From positions 6,534,199 through 6,598,198 of the forward strand of contig JAJEKV010000072.1 in NCBI GenBank assembly GCA_021234155.1: a DNA stretch of 64,000 nucleotides. Reading direction: 5' to 3'. The DNA comes from Isoetes taiwanensis (taxonomy: Eukaryota; Streptophyta; Lycopodiopsida; Isoetales; Isoetaceae). The translations under genes and the position numbers were made by a program. The notes beneath the pieces are model-generated. The model had not been told where the DNA came from, did no database searches, and was given only the letters and a program-made list of their open reading frames with translations. Positions 28,227 through 43,121 of this stretch are shown here, piece after piece (the first letter of the stretch is position 1; every line of letters starts with the position of its first letter).

Positions 28227-31118
28227 GTCTTCTAAAATATAGGAACACAAAGATGAGGGGATGCGACTAGAAACTCAAGTACTTTTCTAGCCTCTTCTTT
28301 TCCTACTTGCGCTCTTGATTGATGATGGAAGAAGGAAAGGATCTCATAACCATCTAATGGCAAATGATGTAGGAGTTTCTATGAACTTATGCTTTTCATC
28401 TAAAGACAACCCAAGAAGTGACTAAAGACAACCCAAGAAGTGAATTGAATAATCGAGACGCACCCCATGCATGTTAAGATAACCAAATACTCTTAATTGC
28501 GCCTCTTTCTTCAATTTTGAATCTTTTCCATTCGAGAGAAGAGAAAGTTTTTATAACCAAAGATGAAGAAGCTTATTGAAATGTACAGAATGTCCCTTAG
28601 TTGATGATTTAACACATGCATTGTGGCAAAGTCCAAGATTATCACTTTGGCACGCGGAGGATGCAACACCAAGGAGTGAACGCATTAGTGCCTGCATCAA
28701 TGGCCTAAATTCATACATCTCTTCTAGAATTGCCACACAAAATTTGCTCAACGCCCCTAACAGTAATCCCCGAACATTTCAAACATTGAAAATAATGCGG
28801 AACATTAGTTTGTAATGACGATTCAAGACTCCAGCTCAACAACCAAAAAAGTTTTGCCAAGTTAGCGAGCTTGTGGGCAACTTCCTTTGATTTGGATCAT
28901 TCAAATGCTTTGCACAAAAACTTCAATCAGCTTGTCTTGAGCACGTTGATTCTCTCAAGAAGCCCCTAAGCTTCCCCGACATAACAAAATACTTCAATCC
29001 TAGTATACCAATTGGAATATGCTTTCAAACATTTGTCCAAAATTTCCAAGTGATGATAATTATATAAAATGCATTTTGGTAAATGCCTTGAGAAGATAAA
29101 AGCATTTTTCTTCCTCGAAACCCAATGTTTGAGCTCCTTTGTGTTCCATATGGTCCGATATTTTCAATGGTTGGAAAAATTTTTGCTGCAAAGACGGGTG
29201 ACATCTTGACTTATCAACTTTTTGAGCAGATTCCGACGTAGGGCCGAGCAATAACTTGACACATGCCACCATCTTTTAGAGCAGTAAAAGATTACCCAAC
29301 AACATAGCTAAAGTTGTGGGATATTATCCCTAAAGAAGCACTTTGATATTAAAAAAGGTTCGCACTTTTAGTTGCTCGCTTTTAACCGCATTAGATCTAT
29401 TATCAACCATTCTTTGTTTAGCCTTCAAAAAGTAAGATCATGTTTTCTCTTAAGCTGCACTTCATTCTCTCTCAAGAAAATCAAAAATGTCTATAGAACC
29501 ACTCCACACGGCTACTCTCGCTATCTTTGTTGTCCTACCAAAGAATCGATTCTTTCTTTTGGGGAACATTTCATGTGGGTGCATTCTTGGCGCTCTCTAC
29601 TATGTCTCCCCGTGAATCTCTTTTCAAGTCAATCTAACCCATAACACCTAACACCTCCTTACTATAAAGCTAAAATCACTTGTCATTTGACAAATTAAAT
29701 ATATCTAGTAGAATAATTCATACCAGAGCTACTAGCCCTTCTTGCTTCACCACCCCACTCACATTCTCGCTTCAAAACTCTAGATTGAATTTGCAAGGCA
29801 TTTATAACATTACAAATCTCCTTGAGATTTGTTGGTCTGCTCAACCCTTTCCACTACATTCCCTTTGGCTCCTCGTGATACAAGCAGGTGCAATTGAACC
29901 TCAAAATCTAATTACCAAAAGTTGCTTGCTTGCAGCTCGCCAGAGTAAAGAATGCTCTCTACATCACTGCAGTATCTATAGATAATCCTATAGTTACTTT
30001 TAACCTCTCGAATAGTAGAGAAAATTCTACCTACTCCTATCCCTTCCTCTCTCACCGCCCATTCTCTTCTTTACCAAGCCTTAGAATTCTAGTCTGAATT
30101 TGTAATTCATTGACTGTGATTAACCTTATCCAACAGGTCTCACAACATGGTAAGGTCTCTGCAAGATCATGCAAGCACATTCCTCATCCGCTGCAACATG
30201 TCCTAACTTCTTCCGCATCTAATTCTAATAAAACTGTGTAAACTTTGTTTTTCCCAAACACCAAAGTAATGAAGAGTATAGACTACCTATGATTTGTTGC
30301 TTTTAAGAGAAGCATTGACGTTAACTTCTTCCATGTTGGTGCTCAAAATTTGCTGCATACTTAGTCCTTCTTTGTCCGCTACAGGTGAACCTATTGTAAT
30401 GTCCGCGGATGCTTTTAATCAAAGGGCTTAAAACTGTTACATCCTTCCAAATTCTGCCCAGCTCGCCTATACGAAATTCTTTCCATGGATTTCCAAAATT
30501 GGTTCTCACGCTTTTATAACCATGTATCTTAATTCCGCAGCACTCCAAATTGAATCTCAGAAAGGAATGGAGATTTGGGGCCAACGCCAACAAAAATTCA
30601 TGTCACTCATGTATTCTTAATCCCGCGATACCCAAATTGAATCCCGTGAGTTGAATGGAGATTTGGGAACTAACGCCAAACAAAAGTAAATTCATGTCAT
30701 CATAAACTCCCAATGGTTATTGATAGAGCATTGCCACCGTGAGTCCATCGCCTTCGTGATAAATTTTTAATTACATACAAATTCCATATGGTACCTAGGG
30801 CCCATTGAAGATTCTCACAGGACAACCATACCACTTCATTTTCTGGTTGTTCGTAACCATTGGAATAGGGTTGTCTTGGGTTTGCACTGCGGACAAAGTA
30901 ATTCAACCAATAGTATCTAACGAACGCTGCTTTGGAGCAATCAACCGAGACGCACCTTAATCTGAATGGAGACACAAATGTTAAGCTCCATAAACGTTAG
31001 CTAGGGCTGGATGTGACACCCTCGCAAGAAGCATGCCAAATCGACCTTTGAATCAAAACCGCTGCTTTCGAGCTAGTGTGGGGAATCAAACAAACTTTAA
31101 ATTGAAGCTTCCAACCCA
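28227..31118. repeat. Array unit 6
   Basis: This is the last copy, about 2,890 bases. Homology fades just after CTTTAAATTGAAGCTTCC, near the position where another unit would start. The sequence then turns GC-richer and unrelated. Confidence 0.85.
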
Positions 31119-34000
31119 ACTCCTAAGGGAAAAATAAAGAGTACCCCTCATGAGAGCAACCGGGAAATATCGAAGAGGCTTTAGCGCCGTAGCCTCAAAA
31201 TATCCTCCGGGCGCATATTTTTGCTCCGGGAGAGGCGAGGCCGGTGTACGTCAGCATACATCAATCAGAAAGGACTTGTCTCACATTTAGCCATTTATCC
31301 AATAGATGCGCGACACTTGTCCTTCTTTCCGAAACACGTAAAAGTCGCCCAAAAATTTTACTCCTATTTTTACGCTGACGCTCGCTTTTACTCTCCTTTC
31401 TATTTTTGTTGCCCCTAGGGCAAACCTTCGCTATGTGGGTTTAGGGGATATAATCGAAAGATAAGGCCGGAATATACCGTGATATGCTGATGACCGCTAA
31501 AACCCTTTGTTCCCCTCGTAAATGCAATCTACAATTATGCTGTGGATCAAGGGATGCTCGGACCGGGTTAACCTGAAGACAGACTAAGCTCCAATCTTGC
31601 ATTCCTCCACCTTTTTGATGCAAATAAAAGGGCCGAGGTCGTGGAGCAAAATTTAATGGTCAAGTAGACAGTAAATAGCTTTGCAACCGACAGTAGCCAA
31701 GGGTTTTCCATGTCTCAGATACAAAGAAATTTAAACTTTCAAGCTTTTAAGCGGCATCACTGGCGCGATAAAATGAGAACCGGGCAAGGCAAAGCAAGCA
31801 CATAGGTCAAACCGGGCTTTTGATAGCTCTGCTCTTATATATCCCTATATGTTTTATTCTTACCTACTATGTGTTTGTTCCTTCCAAATATCCGGATGCT
31901 CTCCATCGGTTCGCATTACAAGATCTTTAGAGCAAGCAAAATCGTGAGTGCTCTCAATCGCTTTGCCAAAACTTCTTAATTTGATGGATTTCTCTGCCCG
32001 CAACTTTGTTTACTGTGAGAAGGTTAAATTTAGATTTGTGGAATTCCTTTGTGATCGGTTTCGTTGTCGTATATATTTTATGATGTTGTATTGTTTTTCT
32101 CTCATGCAAAACCAGCGCTATAGCCAAGCTTTTGCAATTGATTCTTCAAAGACTAACTGCTGTTTGGCAAATAAGAAATAGCCGCATCTCGGCCTAAGGC
32201 CATTACGGCCGTATTCATACATCAGTTTCTCTTATCGACCGTTTGAAAGCATGTGTGGCTTCCATTTCTTAAAGGAATAAAACCGCACGTATTCGGCCAG
32301 ATAATTGCGGATTTTTCAATGCATATAGGGTCTCTATTTGACATTTTGTTTTTATTCGATTCACAAATAGGGTTAGGAGTTAGTAATTAGTAGCGACAGC
32401 TGATGCTTGATGCTTACCCTGCTAATGCATTCTCCAAAGTACGCAAGAATCCGCACCTAGCTGCTTTGAGCCCCTTGTCTCTATACACCCATAAATTCGG
32501 ACCGTTGATAGGACTCAGCTGCATTATAGTCTGCTATGATTCCGGCATAAGTAAAGAATGGATGAGAATGGATGTGAGCGCAGCCTTCTCTGCTACGCTG
32601 GCCTCAAACTTGATGTCGTGATGGCTAAAGGGTAAAAATCTCAGGCATAAAAATACATCTATCTATTACCGATATTGGATAGACCGGTAGTCAATCTTGT
32701 TGCCTGTCATTTTTGGACTATGAAATGAAGGAGGAATCTTCACTTTGAGTTCTGCAAAGGAAACTAACAACTGGTTTACTTGCAGCATTAGAAGGATGTG
32801 TATAAATCTCAAAGAGAAGCTCCATTCTCAGCACAAGGGGCTTTGTTGGAGAGCTCAATGAGAGTTCCAAAAATGATGCTAGGTGCATGTTTCTGAATTT
32901 TCTAAGGTAAGCATGTCAAATAAATGGAAATACATTTGCTGTCTCAATTTGAGAGATCATAACTTTCTTAAACAACCTCCGTTTTTCGTGCAAGAGCATG
33001 TGTTGGAAAGATGAGAAGAAGACCTTCAAATGAGCCTAGGTGTATATTTCCCAGATTGGTAGCAGAAATGCTTCGAAATAAAGAATACGTGTATGTTATT
33101 GTTGTAATAAATAGTAAGTTCAACCAGGTTGTTGCTTTTTCATTATTCTTAATATATAATGATAGGATCTAATTCAATGGTTGTTGTATGTGACAAGATT
33201 GATGAACCTAGATGTGATTGATGAACTTAAATGTGGTAATTAATAAAGTAGTCTAACTTACAGGATAATGGCTCTTTCTCTTTCAAGATTCTGGAGCTTG
33301 CACATAAGAAGGCTCAGATTGCGCTAATATTTGTAAGAACCAGCTTTTATAGCAGCTCAACTAGTGTAATGCTTGGTGAGGAATACTGGCTTCAAGATTA
33401 TCTAGAGACATGCTAAAAGCTCATCTGTAGTTTATTGGAAATGGACTTGATTACATGTTTACTGTAACCACATTTTTATGCTGCAAATAGGTGCAAAGGA
33501 GTTTTGGATGCCTATTGAGGTGCCGACGGTGAATAAGAACACAAACGGCTTTGTTGGGGCTTATGTAGAGTACACATGCTGTAAGACCAGAGCAAACTCT
33601 CATTTTGTATGACCCAGGTTGGTTAGAAATGGGATAATTGCCCCATGATAAAGGTCTTGTTATTGCATTTTTTCTACTCATGGCTATAACTTTTTGTTTC
33701 TTGCAAATGCATGGTCTGTCTATATGTGCATTGGATGCAGTTTATTCGTTGTTGAAAGATTGCTGTTCAATGTGAATAAATAATGTGCCCATGGTAGTCC
33801 TTTTGTTGACAATAACTGTGATCTTATGATGTCTTTATTTATGGCGTATAGAGATGCCTTTTAATTGTTCCATCCCTTCTATGAAGTTCTTTTATAGATG
33901 ATGTGAGGAGCTCATTAAAAACTACATGTGCATTGGTTTGCTGTGAAAGGCAACAGATCTGAGAAGAAAACAAGACTTCTTTAAGAATAATCACAATTTT
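31119..34000. other. Region with no recognised gene
   Basis: No family is recognised on either strand. A GC-richer patch lies at 31,140-31,260. A palindrome, TTGCCCCTAGGGCAA, occurs near 31,410. Possible donor and acceptor sites near 32,910 and 33,050 flank a coding-like phrase, but it is too weak to call a gene. Confidence 0.35.
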
Positions 34001-34133
34001 CAAATTGGTATCATAGTTCTACTGGACCGTACAGCTTCAAACACTTTTTGCCTCCTATTTGCATCTACAATAGCAGCTCCTGGTGTAAATAATAATTGAG
34101 TGACCCAGGTTGGTTAGAAATGGGATAATTGCC
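33609..34133. repeat. Separated exact 33-base direct repeat
   Basis: The same 33 bases, starting TGACCCAGGTTGGTTAGAA, occur at 33,609-33,641 and 34,101-34,133. The copies are in the same orientation, 492 bases apart, with unrelated sequence between them. Confidence 0.75.
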
Positions 34134-34632
34134 TTAACTCCAGGCTTGGATTCCAGGCGCTTCAACTTCACGGATGCCTCTGTGGCAAAATTGAAGTTTT
34201 GCAATATCCTGCCATGCAAAGGGCTTTTTGGATTTGCAGGGCAGTGGTGTATTGGCATATTCACTTTAACAGAGGTTCTGAAAATTTTGTTGCACAAAAT
34301 GTAGATCATCGTGTAAACTGTTTGCAGCAAATCTACAGGCAGGTCACCTGGCCAGTGTGGCAAAACGGGCAGCAGAGTTCGCACCCAGCGGAATCTTTGA
34401 CCCAAATATTGAAGGCCCACCTGCTCACTAAATATCCATGCAAATACCCCTGATCCGTTTAATGCCACCCGATTTTTTGCATTTAGAGCAGCGCTTGAAG
34501 CGAGCTGCAGCGGCAGCGCGGGACCGTCCCGAGACTCAAGACCTGCAACAAGCAAGCAAGCAGGCAGAGCAGACAAAGCTTGCTTTTTTCAATTGTTCTA
34601 GACGATATCGAGACTGCATTCTAGGTTAGGTT
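34055..34632. other. Coding-like patch of uncertain strand
   Basis: The minus strand is open for about 173 codons, unusual in this AT-rich setting. The plus strand also reads like protein in pieces, for example GHLASVAKRAAEFAPSGIF at about 34,340-34,400 and FNATRFFAFRAALEA at about 34,455-34,500. These lie in different frames. No family is recognised. The rise in GC content alone could produce the open frame. Confidence 0.25.
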
Positions 34633-35339
34633 AAACATTGATTTTGCCCATTCTCTGGCCCTTTGTGCTGATGTGCCCGTTTCTGAACATCAGAGTTATG
34701 AATCCCAGAACAGTTACTGTGTTACATGTTACAGCTCCCTAAAGATTGCAGTTTTGGATCTTTGAGCTCCTCATTTTGTCGTTTTGTTAAATATGAAATG
34801 CTGAATGCCTGCACCCTAAAACTAAGCAGTGCCTTGTGTGGCTGAATGCGTGATTGGATTCTTGAAATTTCTGGTAAAAAGCCTTGTTGACTCCAGGAGA
34901 ACATTGGCTCCAGGGTCGTCAGCCATGCCGGAAATTGCAGGGGTTTGACTAGAACTATGCCATGCAGGGTTTCTCCATCTTCGCTGAAAATTCCACGATG
35001 CATTACCAAGTGCCCGTCATTCTTTTGCAGGATTCAGGTGTCTGTTTTCCATTTTCTCATTCTGATGCATTAGAAAAAAATTGTATACAATGAGCCCTGT
35101 AGATCTGAGGAATTGGGGAAGTCTGGCTGTTCATTTTTGGGGCAAACCCAAGAACAAATTTCAACGCATAGAATGAAGCCATGGAACTTCATGCAAGTGA
35201 GACTTTTGCACTCATTGTTGCTTCTTTCCAGTTGTTTTGCTAACTCTAATATACAACACAAAACAAAAACCCCCTTTCAAACCATTAATAAACCCAAAAC
35301 CCAACAAGAACCATGAAACGAAACGACAGCAAGAAACAT

Positions 35340-35395
35340 GAAAACACACTCTCGGGCCACCGAAGGGCAACCCTCCGTGCGCAGCACCTTGTTTT
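35340..35395. repeat. Dispersed repeat, copy A
   Basis: A segment of about 55 bases centred on CGAAGGGCAACCC and GTGCGCAGCACCTTGTTTT matches, in inverted orientation, the segment at 41,110-41,165 with a few mismatches. Confidence 0.7.
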
Positions 35396-35477
35396 ACTTG
35401 ACATTCCGTTGTTTTTGCCTGATGCAGAGTACACGTGGCGACGTCGGAGTGGTCCAACCGTACCTTTACGTTAATGC

Positions 35478-35574
35478 AAAGGCCCCCTGGTCTGTTTTCT
35501 GCCCGGTCAACCAGGCCTCCGCGCTCCGCGCGTCGGCCCGCTTTCCCGGGCAGAAAACAGGCTAGGGGGCCTTT
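35478..35574. repeat. GC-rich foldback (hairpin) element
   Basis: The left arm, 35,478-35,506, and the right arm, 35,546-35,574, are inverted repeats of 29 bases with two mismatches. The right arm starts CCGGGCAGAAAACAGG. The 39-base loop is itself nearly self-complementary around CCGCGCTCCGCGCG. Surrounding DNA is much more AT-rich. It may be a foldback transposon or MITE, or a structured transcript end. No coding sequence lies inside. Confidence 0.85.
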
Positions 35575-35599
35575 CCCTTATCCGGAAAACGTCGCCAGA

Positions 35600-36870
35600 A
35601 AATGATGATAATTCCAAACATATTTCCGGTTCGAATAATTTTATATTTAGTCAGATTTTATCAATCTATGTTAATGATAATGATGACGATGATGGAATTT
35701 TAACGTCCATGGGAAGCTATACCTTATGGGGCACTTTACGACACATCCAGATAGCTAAAGTACATGGCTGAAGTGGATTCGTCCCCCACCAACTTGACAA
35801 CTATAAATGATCACTTTCAAAACAAGGCATTGAACTCGTGAGCTTGGGTATGACACTTTAAGGCATTATATTAAATTAAGGGAAAATTTTTACAAACACC
35901 TTTGTATTTTGGCAGAAATAACCTTTTATAAAATTTCCAAGAAATCCAATTTGGCCGGCATCACCAATGGTCTTTGCCTTTTTGGGCATCATCAACACTC
36001 CTCACCAACGGATTTTGTGTGCTGCCGTAAAATATTGCCTTGCACAAGAATCTCAGCCATGCAACTCTGTAATTTAAAGGGTAAATAGAAGCTGTGCTCT
36101 GCCATAAAATGTTGCCCTGCTTTAGACAATGCAAGAACCTAAAACATGCAATGATTCTCGTTGCTTAGTGAAAGAATATGATGCCGGAATACAAAAGGCG
36201 TAAGCTTAAATACGTTTTTCTCCTAAGGACCTGCCAATTTCAAACTCAAACTCATTTTTGGATCGCAATTGATTGCTTTTCCACCGGTGAAAAATATCAT
36301 TGTATTTTCCCATATGAAAATGGACTAAGATTTTTCTTTTTTGAATGCTAGATTATTTTTATGGTGATCGAAAAACTCATTTTGCCTCCTTGTTTTTAGG
36401 CTTTAAGCTTAAAGTTATGTTCTAGACAATTGATTTTTTACTTTTAGGATGAACATTTTTTTTAAAATAAAGCTCCCCCCTGAGGCTTTATTTAAAATCG
36501 ATGCTTGATTTAGCTGATACGAATTTGATTACATCCACCATAATATATGGAGCTTGCTTTTTCTTTGCCTTGATGTTGAAAAAGGGGGTTTTTTTGCTCT
36601 TGGAGCTAGATTAATTGCTATGGTAATTTGCCATATTACTTCTTGAATTAGAAATATGGAGTAACTTTGCTGCGGAAAGCTGTCAACATAGGGAATAAGA
36701 GCTCTGAGGCTGACTCATGGCTGCTTTCTTAATAACTCAGATTAGCACAGCCACAAATAATAGTATTTCTCATCTTGAGGATCACTTAAATGCATGTCCT
36801 TTTTATATTTATACTGACATATGAAAATCTTATGCATTAAGAACGTAATACTATTGACCATCTAGTTTTA
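35600..36870. other. AT-rich stretch with no recognised gene
   Basis: There are no long open frames, no recognised motifs and no clear repeats here. Confidence 0.5.
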
Positions 36871-37029
36871 TCTCACTGATGTTTGATATTACCCATTTTC
36901 TTGTATACAAAGATCAAACAAGAGGCTGTAAGCTGGTCTCCGAGGATAATTCACTTGCACGGTTTTCTAAGATTAGGGGTATGGTGAAAATGCGTTTTCG
37001 TAATCTCTTTATTCCTTGCATGATTTGGA

Positions 37030-37401
37030 TTATAATGTACAAGTGCAGAAATGCACCTTATAGCTATTGCCAAACTAAGATTAGCAAAGTTTATTGTTGC
37101 GGATGCGTGTACAGGTAAGGCATATATTGGAAGAAAAAAATCCAGGTTACAGATTGATGAGGACATTGCTGTTGGAATTTCACATGGCAAGCAATTCTGG
37201 AGACACTAAAATCAAATAGTTGGATTTCATGAAAGAAGAATCTGCAAAGAAAATTGAGTTAATCAAGGAACTAGAGTTCATGAGATTTGCCAATATTCGA
37301 ATATTGCTGAGGCTATGGCTGCAATGACTCAGGGCATATGCCAGATGACCAAGGGCACATTGCTTGAGATTGCAAAATTAGCAGCCAAAACCAAAGACTA
37401 G
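37030..37401 (+). pseudogene. Possible gene remnant, 3' exons, family uncertain
   Basis: A segment at about 37,045-37,113 reads MHLIAIAKLRLAKFIVADA next to a GTAAGG donor. The segment at 37,228-37,401 reads KEESAKKIELIKELEFMRF and then, after a frame change, AEAMAAMTQGICQMTKGTLL with a stop at 37,399-37,401. The charged helical C-terminus resembles the ends of plant Myb/SANT-like or trihelix proteins, but no DNA-binding domain is visible. That family suggestion is a guess. Confidence 0.25.
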
Positions 37402-37857
37402 AGGCATATTTTTCAAATTACAGTTTTCAGTTATCTCGAAAGAATGGTTGAAACTGTCCCAATTTTCTAACTATCTTAAATTTGAATGATTAGAACTGTC
37501 TCTATTCAGAAAAAGGACCATCGAGACACAAGCCATTTAACAAAGATGGCTCGCAAACATCCCAAAAAATTGTTAAGCCCTCTGTCTTTCTCAGAGTCCA
37601 GAAGTTCGTCTTCACAATCCTACACTGAGGAGGACAGAGTATACTGACCCTGAAGAGTCCCATAGTGATTCTTCAAGTTCAAATACACAAATTTGTTCTC
37701 CGACGGGCAACCAAATTTCCAGGCCTAATCGAGGCTATTAGGCATCGGGAGACAATCGTCTCTCCTCTCCTCCCAAAAAAATACATAAATTTTTGGGAAG
37801 AGTCCTATAGGATAAGAGATTGGTATTTTGATGAGCATGTGGGCAACCAGAGAGATA

Positions 37858-40719
<2,862 letters not shown>

Positions 40720-41109
40720 AAAACATCTTCATTTTCTACCCTCAAAACGATTGTTTCTAACTCCCCTTTGATCGGTTCTTGATTTTATGAGTCGATGAAT
40801 TAGCCAAGGTTACTTGACCAAAGGGACAAGAGCATTCAAAAACCTCCTTCCATTTTAGAACAATCCAAGTCAGACTTGGAAGTTGAAAAGCAACAGTAAA
40901 ACAATTAGCTTTCTGACAACAATAAAAGGATAAGCTTTACGGAAGTTTACTCGTTAAACTCAAAGCACTCAAAGAAAATTGTTACTTCTAGGCTATTATG
41001 TTTGCAAATGCTTTTTACAAAAAAGTTGGTTTAGGAAAAAAAGTTTTAATAAGAAATTGTGCAATTGCGAAGGCAAAAGCCATTAATAATAGCATTAGGT
41101 CACTAAAAA

Positions 41110-41165
41110 TAACAAGGTGCTGCGCACGAGGGGTTGCCCTTCGATGACGCGAAATCGTGTTTTTA
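41110..41165. repeat. Dispersed repeat, copy B
   Basis: This is the inverted partner of the segment at 35,340-35,395, around GTGCTGCGCACGAGGGGTTG. It may be the 5' part of a short element whose 3' end is the LINE-like tail at 41,413-41,468. Confidence 0.65.
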
Positions 41166-41411
41166 TGATTTCTGTTTCGGCATTTATTTTCATGTTTTTT
41201 ATTTGATTGTTCTTTAAGATTGAACTTGAATGCTGATTTGTTTTTTTCATCTGATTTGTCTCTTTTGATCGCTTATATATTGTAAGGGAGCAAGAAATAA
41301 GGATATAAGAATTGGAATTTGGACATTCTAATTTCCTTTGCTTTGTTTGCAATGTACATGGTGAAAGAACTTTGCTTTAGTAAAACATCATTGGTTCTAC
41401 AACTATATCAT

Positions 41412-41468
41412 TGGTCTCCGTGGACGTTAAAAAAACTATTCTATTCTATTCTATTCTATTCTATTCTA
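41412..41468 (+). mobile_element. LINE- or SINE-like 3' end with (CTATT)n tail
   Basis: GGTCTCCGTGGACGTTAAA is followed by about six CTATT units. The reverse complement of the LINE end at about 37,855-37,888 carries the same GGTCTCCGTGGACG and the same pentanucleotide tail. This is therefore a second 3' end of the same family, on the opposite strand. No reverse transcriptase lies upstream, so it is a severely truncated LINE or a SINE using the same tail. Confidence 0.65.
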
Positions 41469-43121
41469 TATCAAAACGTATAGCTTCCAAAATATAGCTT
41501 TATAACCTTTGGTAATTCCTCATAAATCCACTTTAAAATTCCTGGTTTGTTACCCTTGGTCACGCAGGCGTCAAAATAGACCAATCCAAAACTCATAGCA
41601 TACATTCGTGCTAGATTTTGGAGACTATAAAGTCGAGGAGCCATTTCTTGCAAATACCATTCCCTACAATATACAAAAATATATATTTTAGAGTCAGAGA
41701 TAAGATCAGAGGAAGAATACTTGTTTTATTCCCATACGTGCACACAAGAAATCTGCAGGCATACAAACTGCAAACACAAAAATCAAGAAATTAGAAAAGA
41801 TAAACAAAACAAGCTCGCTACCAAGACCCAAGGGCCGGGACCTGCACAGTAAATCTCGTATGGATGCTTTGGACCTAATATGGATTCGAGATGTACTAGA
41901 CAACGTGTATGCAACCGTCGACGCTGCTTGTGTCTTGGTTGTCCACATAAATTTTTACCCAATATATCTTTTTTTCCTATTTTAATCAATGAGATAACAA
42001 AGTATTTTTCCAGGTCGTTACTAAAAGCTGGCAACGTCGGGCATCCATCACTAATCACATATACGAGGATATATTTTAATCAATCATTTATTAGCTTGTA
42101 GTCGTTGGCTTTTAATGGCCTAGATAGATAAGATAAGATAGAATAGGCCCACGACAATAAGATACTTCATGTTTTAATAAATAGCTTATAGCCCATATAA
42201 GGTAAAGATTAAATGGATTCACTACTTATATTTAGGCACTGAAGTGAATATTTATTTATATATGCACAATTGAACATTGCCTTTTTGTTAACATTCCCGA
42301 GGGTCAACATTGGCATCCACATAACATGGGCCATTGTTTTTCCTTCGAAATTAAAACGGAGAGGGCAATTCATATGCTTTGCTTACATAAAAGTTGGGTT
42401 TTTTCTTTTCTTCACCTTTTTTTTTTTGGGGGGATGATGAACTTTTGGAGGCTTTTTTGCATATCGTGGGAAATGTTTATGCAATTTGCATGAGTGGGGC
42501 ATATTTAATAATGTAGTGGGGCATCTGAATATTTAGTCATGTAGCGGGACATATTTAGTCATGTAGAATTTGCACATAGTGGGCCATATTTAGGCAATGT
42601 CATGTTCACTATTAGGAAAAAAAGCAATCATGAACTTTGGTTTAAACTAAGTATACCATCCATTTTGTACATTCCAAATTGAAGCACTCAAAGTAAATGT
42701 TGAATGGACTCACTACTTGTTTCTTGCCATGCACCATAACGCTAGACCATTCATTTTCGCGTTTACACCACTCATTGTGTTGAACACTAAACAAGATCAT
42801 TCTACAATACACATATGATATACTCAACATTGCTACATGAAAAAAAAAATATGTACAATGGTCGTGAGGTAAAAATGGTGATAATGGTGATGGGAAGCAC
42901 CAAAATAATCTTAAAGCATTTCTAGATGCAAATAGTTTTGCAAGATGCTTTAGATAGCACCTTTCTAGATAGCATTTTCCATGTATGAAGGTAAGCAGTG
43001 CTTGATACTTAGGCAGATAAGTGTATCCTATGGATGATGCGTCCATTTATGTCATAGAAAATTAGGTGCAATTTGCGCGGACTAACAGAAATAGAGATGA
43101 AGCCTTGGCATCATAATAAAA

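Larger units (their letters stand above)
14488..31118. repeat. Tandem array, six copies of a ~2.85 kb unit
   Basis: Each unit opens at a phrase like GTCTTCTAAAATATAGAACAC, seen at 14,488, 17,163, 19,352, 22,198, 25,064 and 28,227. Every unit then repeats the same landmarks in the same order. One is a doubled AAAGACAACCCAAGAAGTGA motif. Another is the run ATATATCTAGTAGAAT, absent only from unit 2. A third is a doubled ~87 bp segment around GGCCAACGCCAAACAAAAA. The array begins and ends close to the same phase, so it is made of whole units. The minus strand reads weakly like protein in places, for example FSTILEEVKCNYRIIYKCSD, but frames break constantly and no family is recognised. Unit size is large for a classical satellite; a tandemly amplified locus is equally possible. 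Confidence 0.9.

Noticed and set aside
14488..31118. CRISPR array or repeat-induced point mutation
   Set aside because: The units are kilobases long with no spacers. The differences are small indels and mixed changes rather than one-way C-to-T transitions.
41783..42058. Second copy of the glycosyltransferase-like exon, from a shared EIYCAG phrase
   Set aside because: Only about 20 bases around CTGCACAGTAAATCTCG are shared with 45.73 kb; neighbouring sequence does not match.
42642..43046. 134-codon minus-strand open frame
   Set aside because: It lies in the 3' flank of the phosphatase gene, is Phe/Tyr/Leu-rich as AT-rich DNA gives, and shows no domain.
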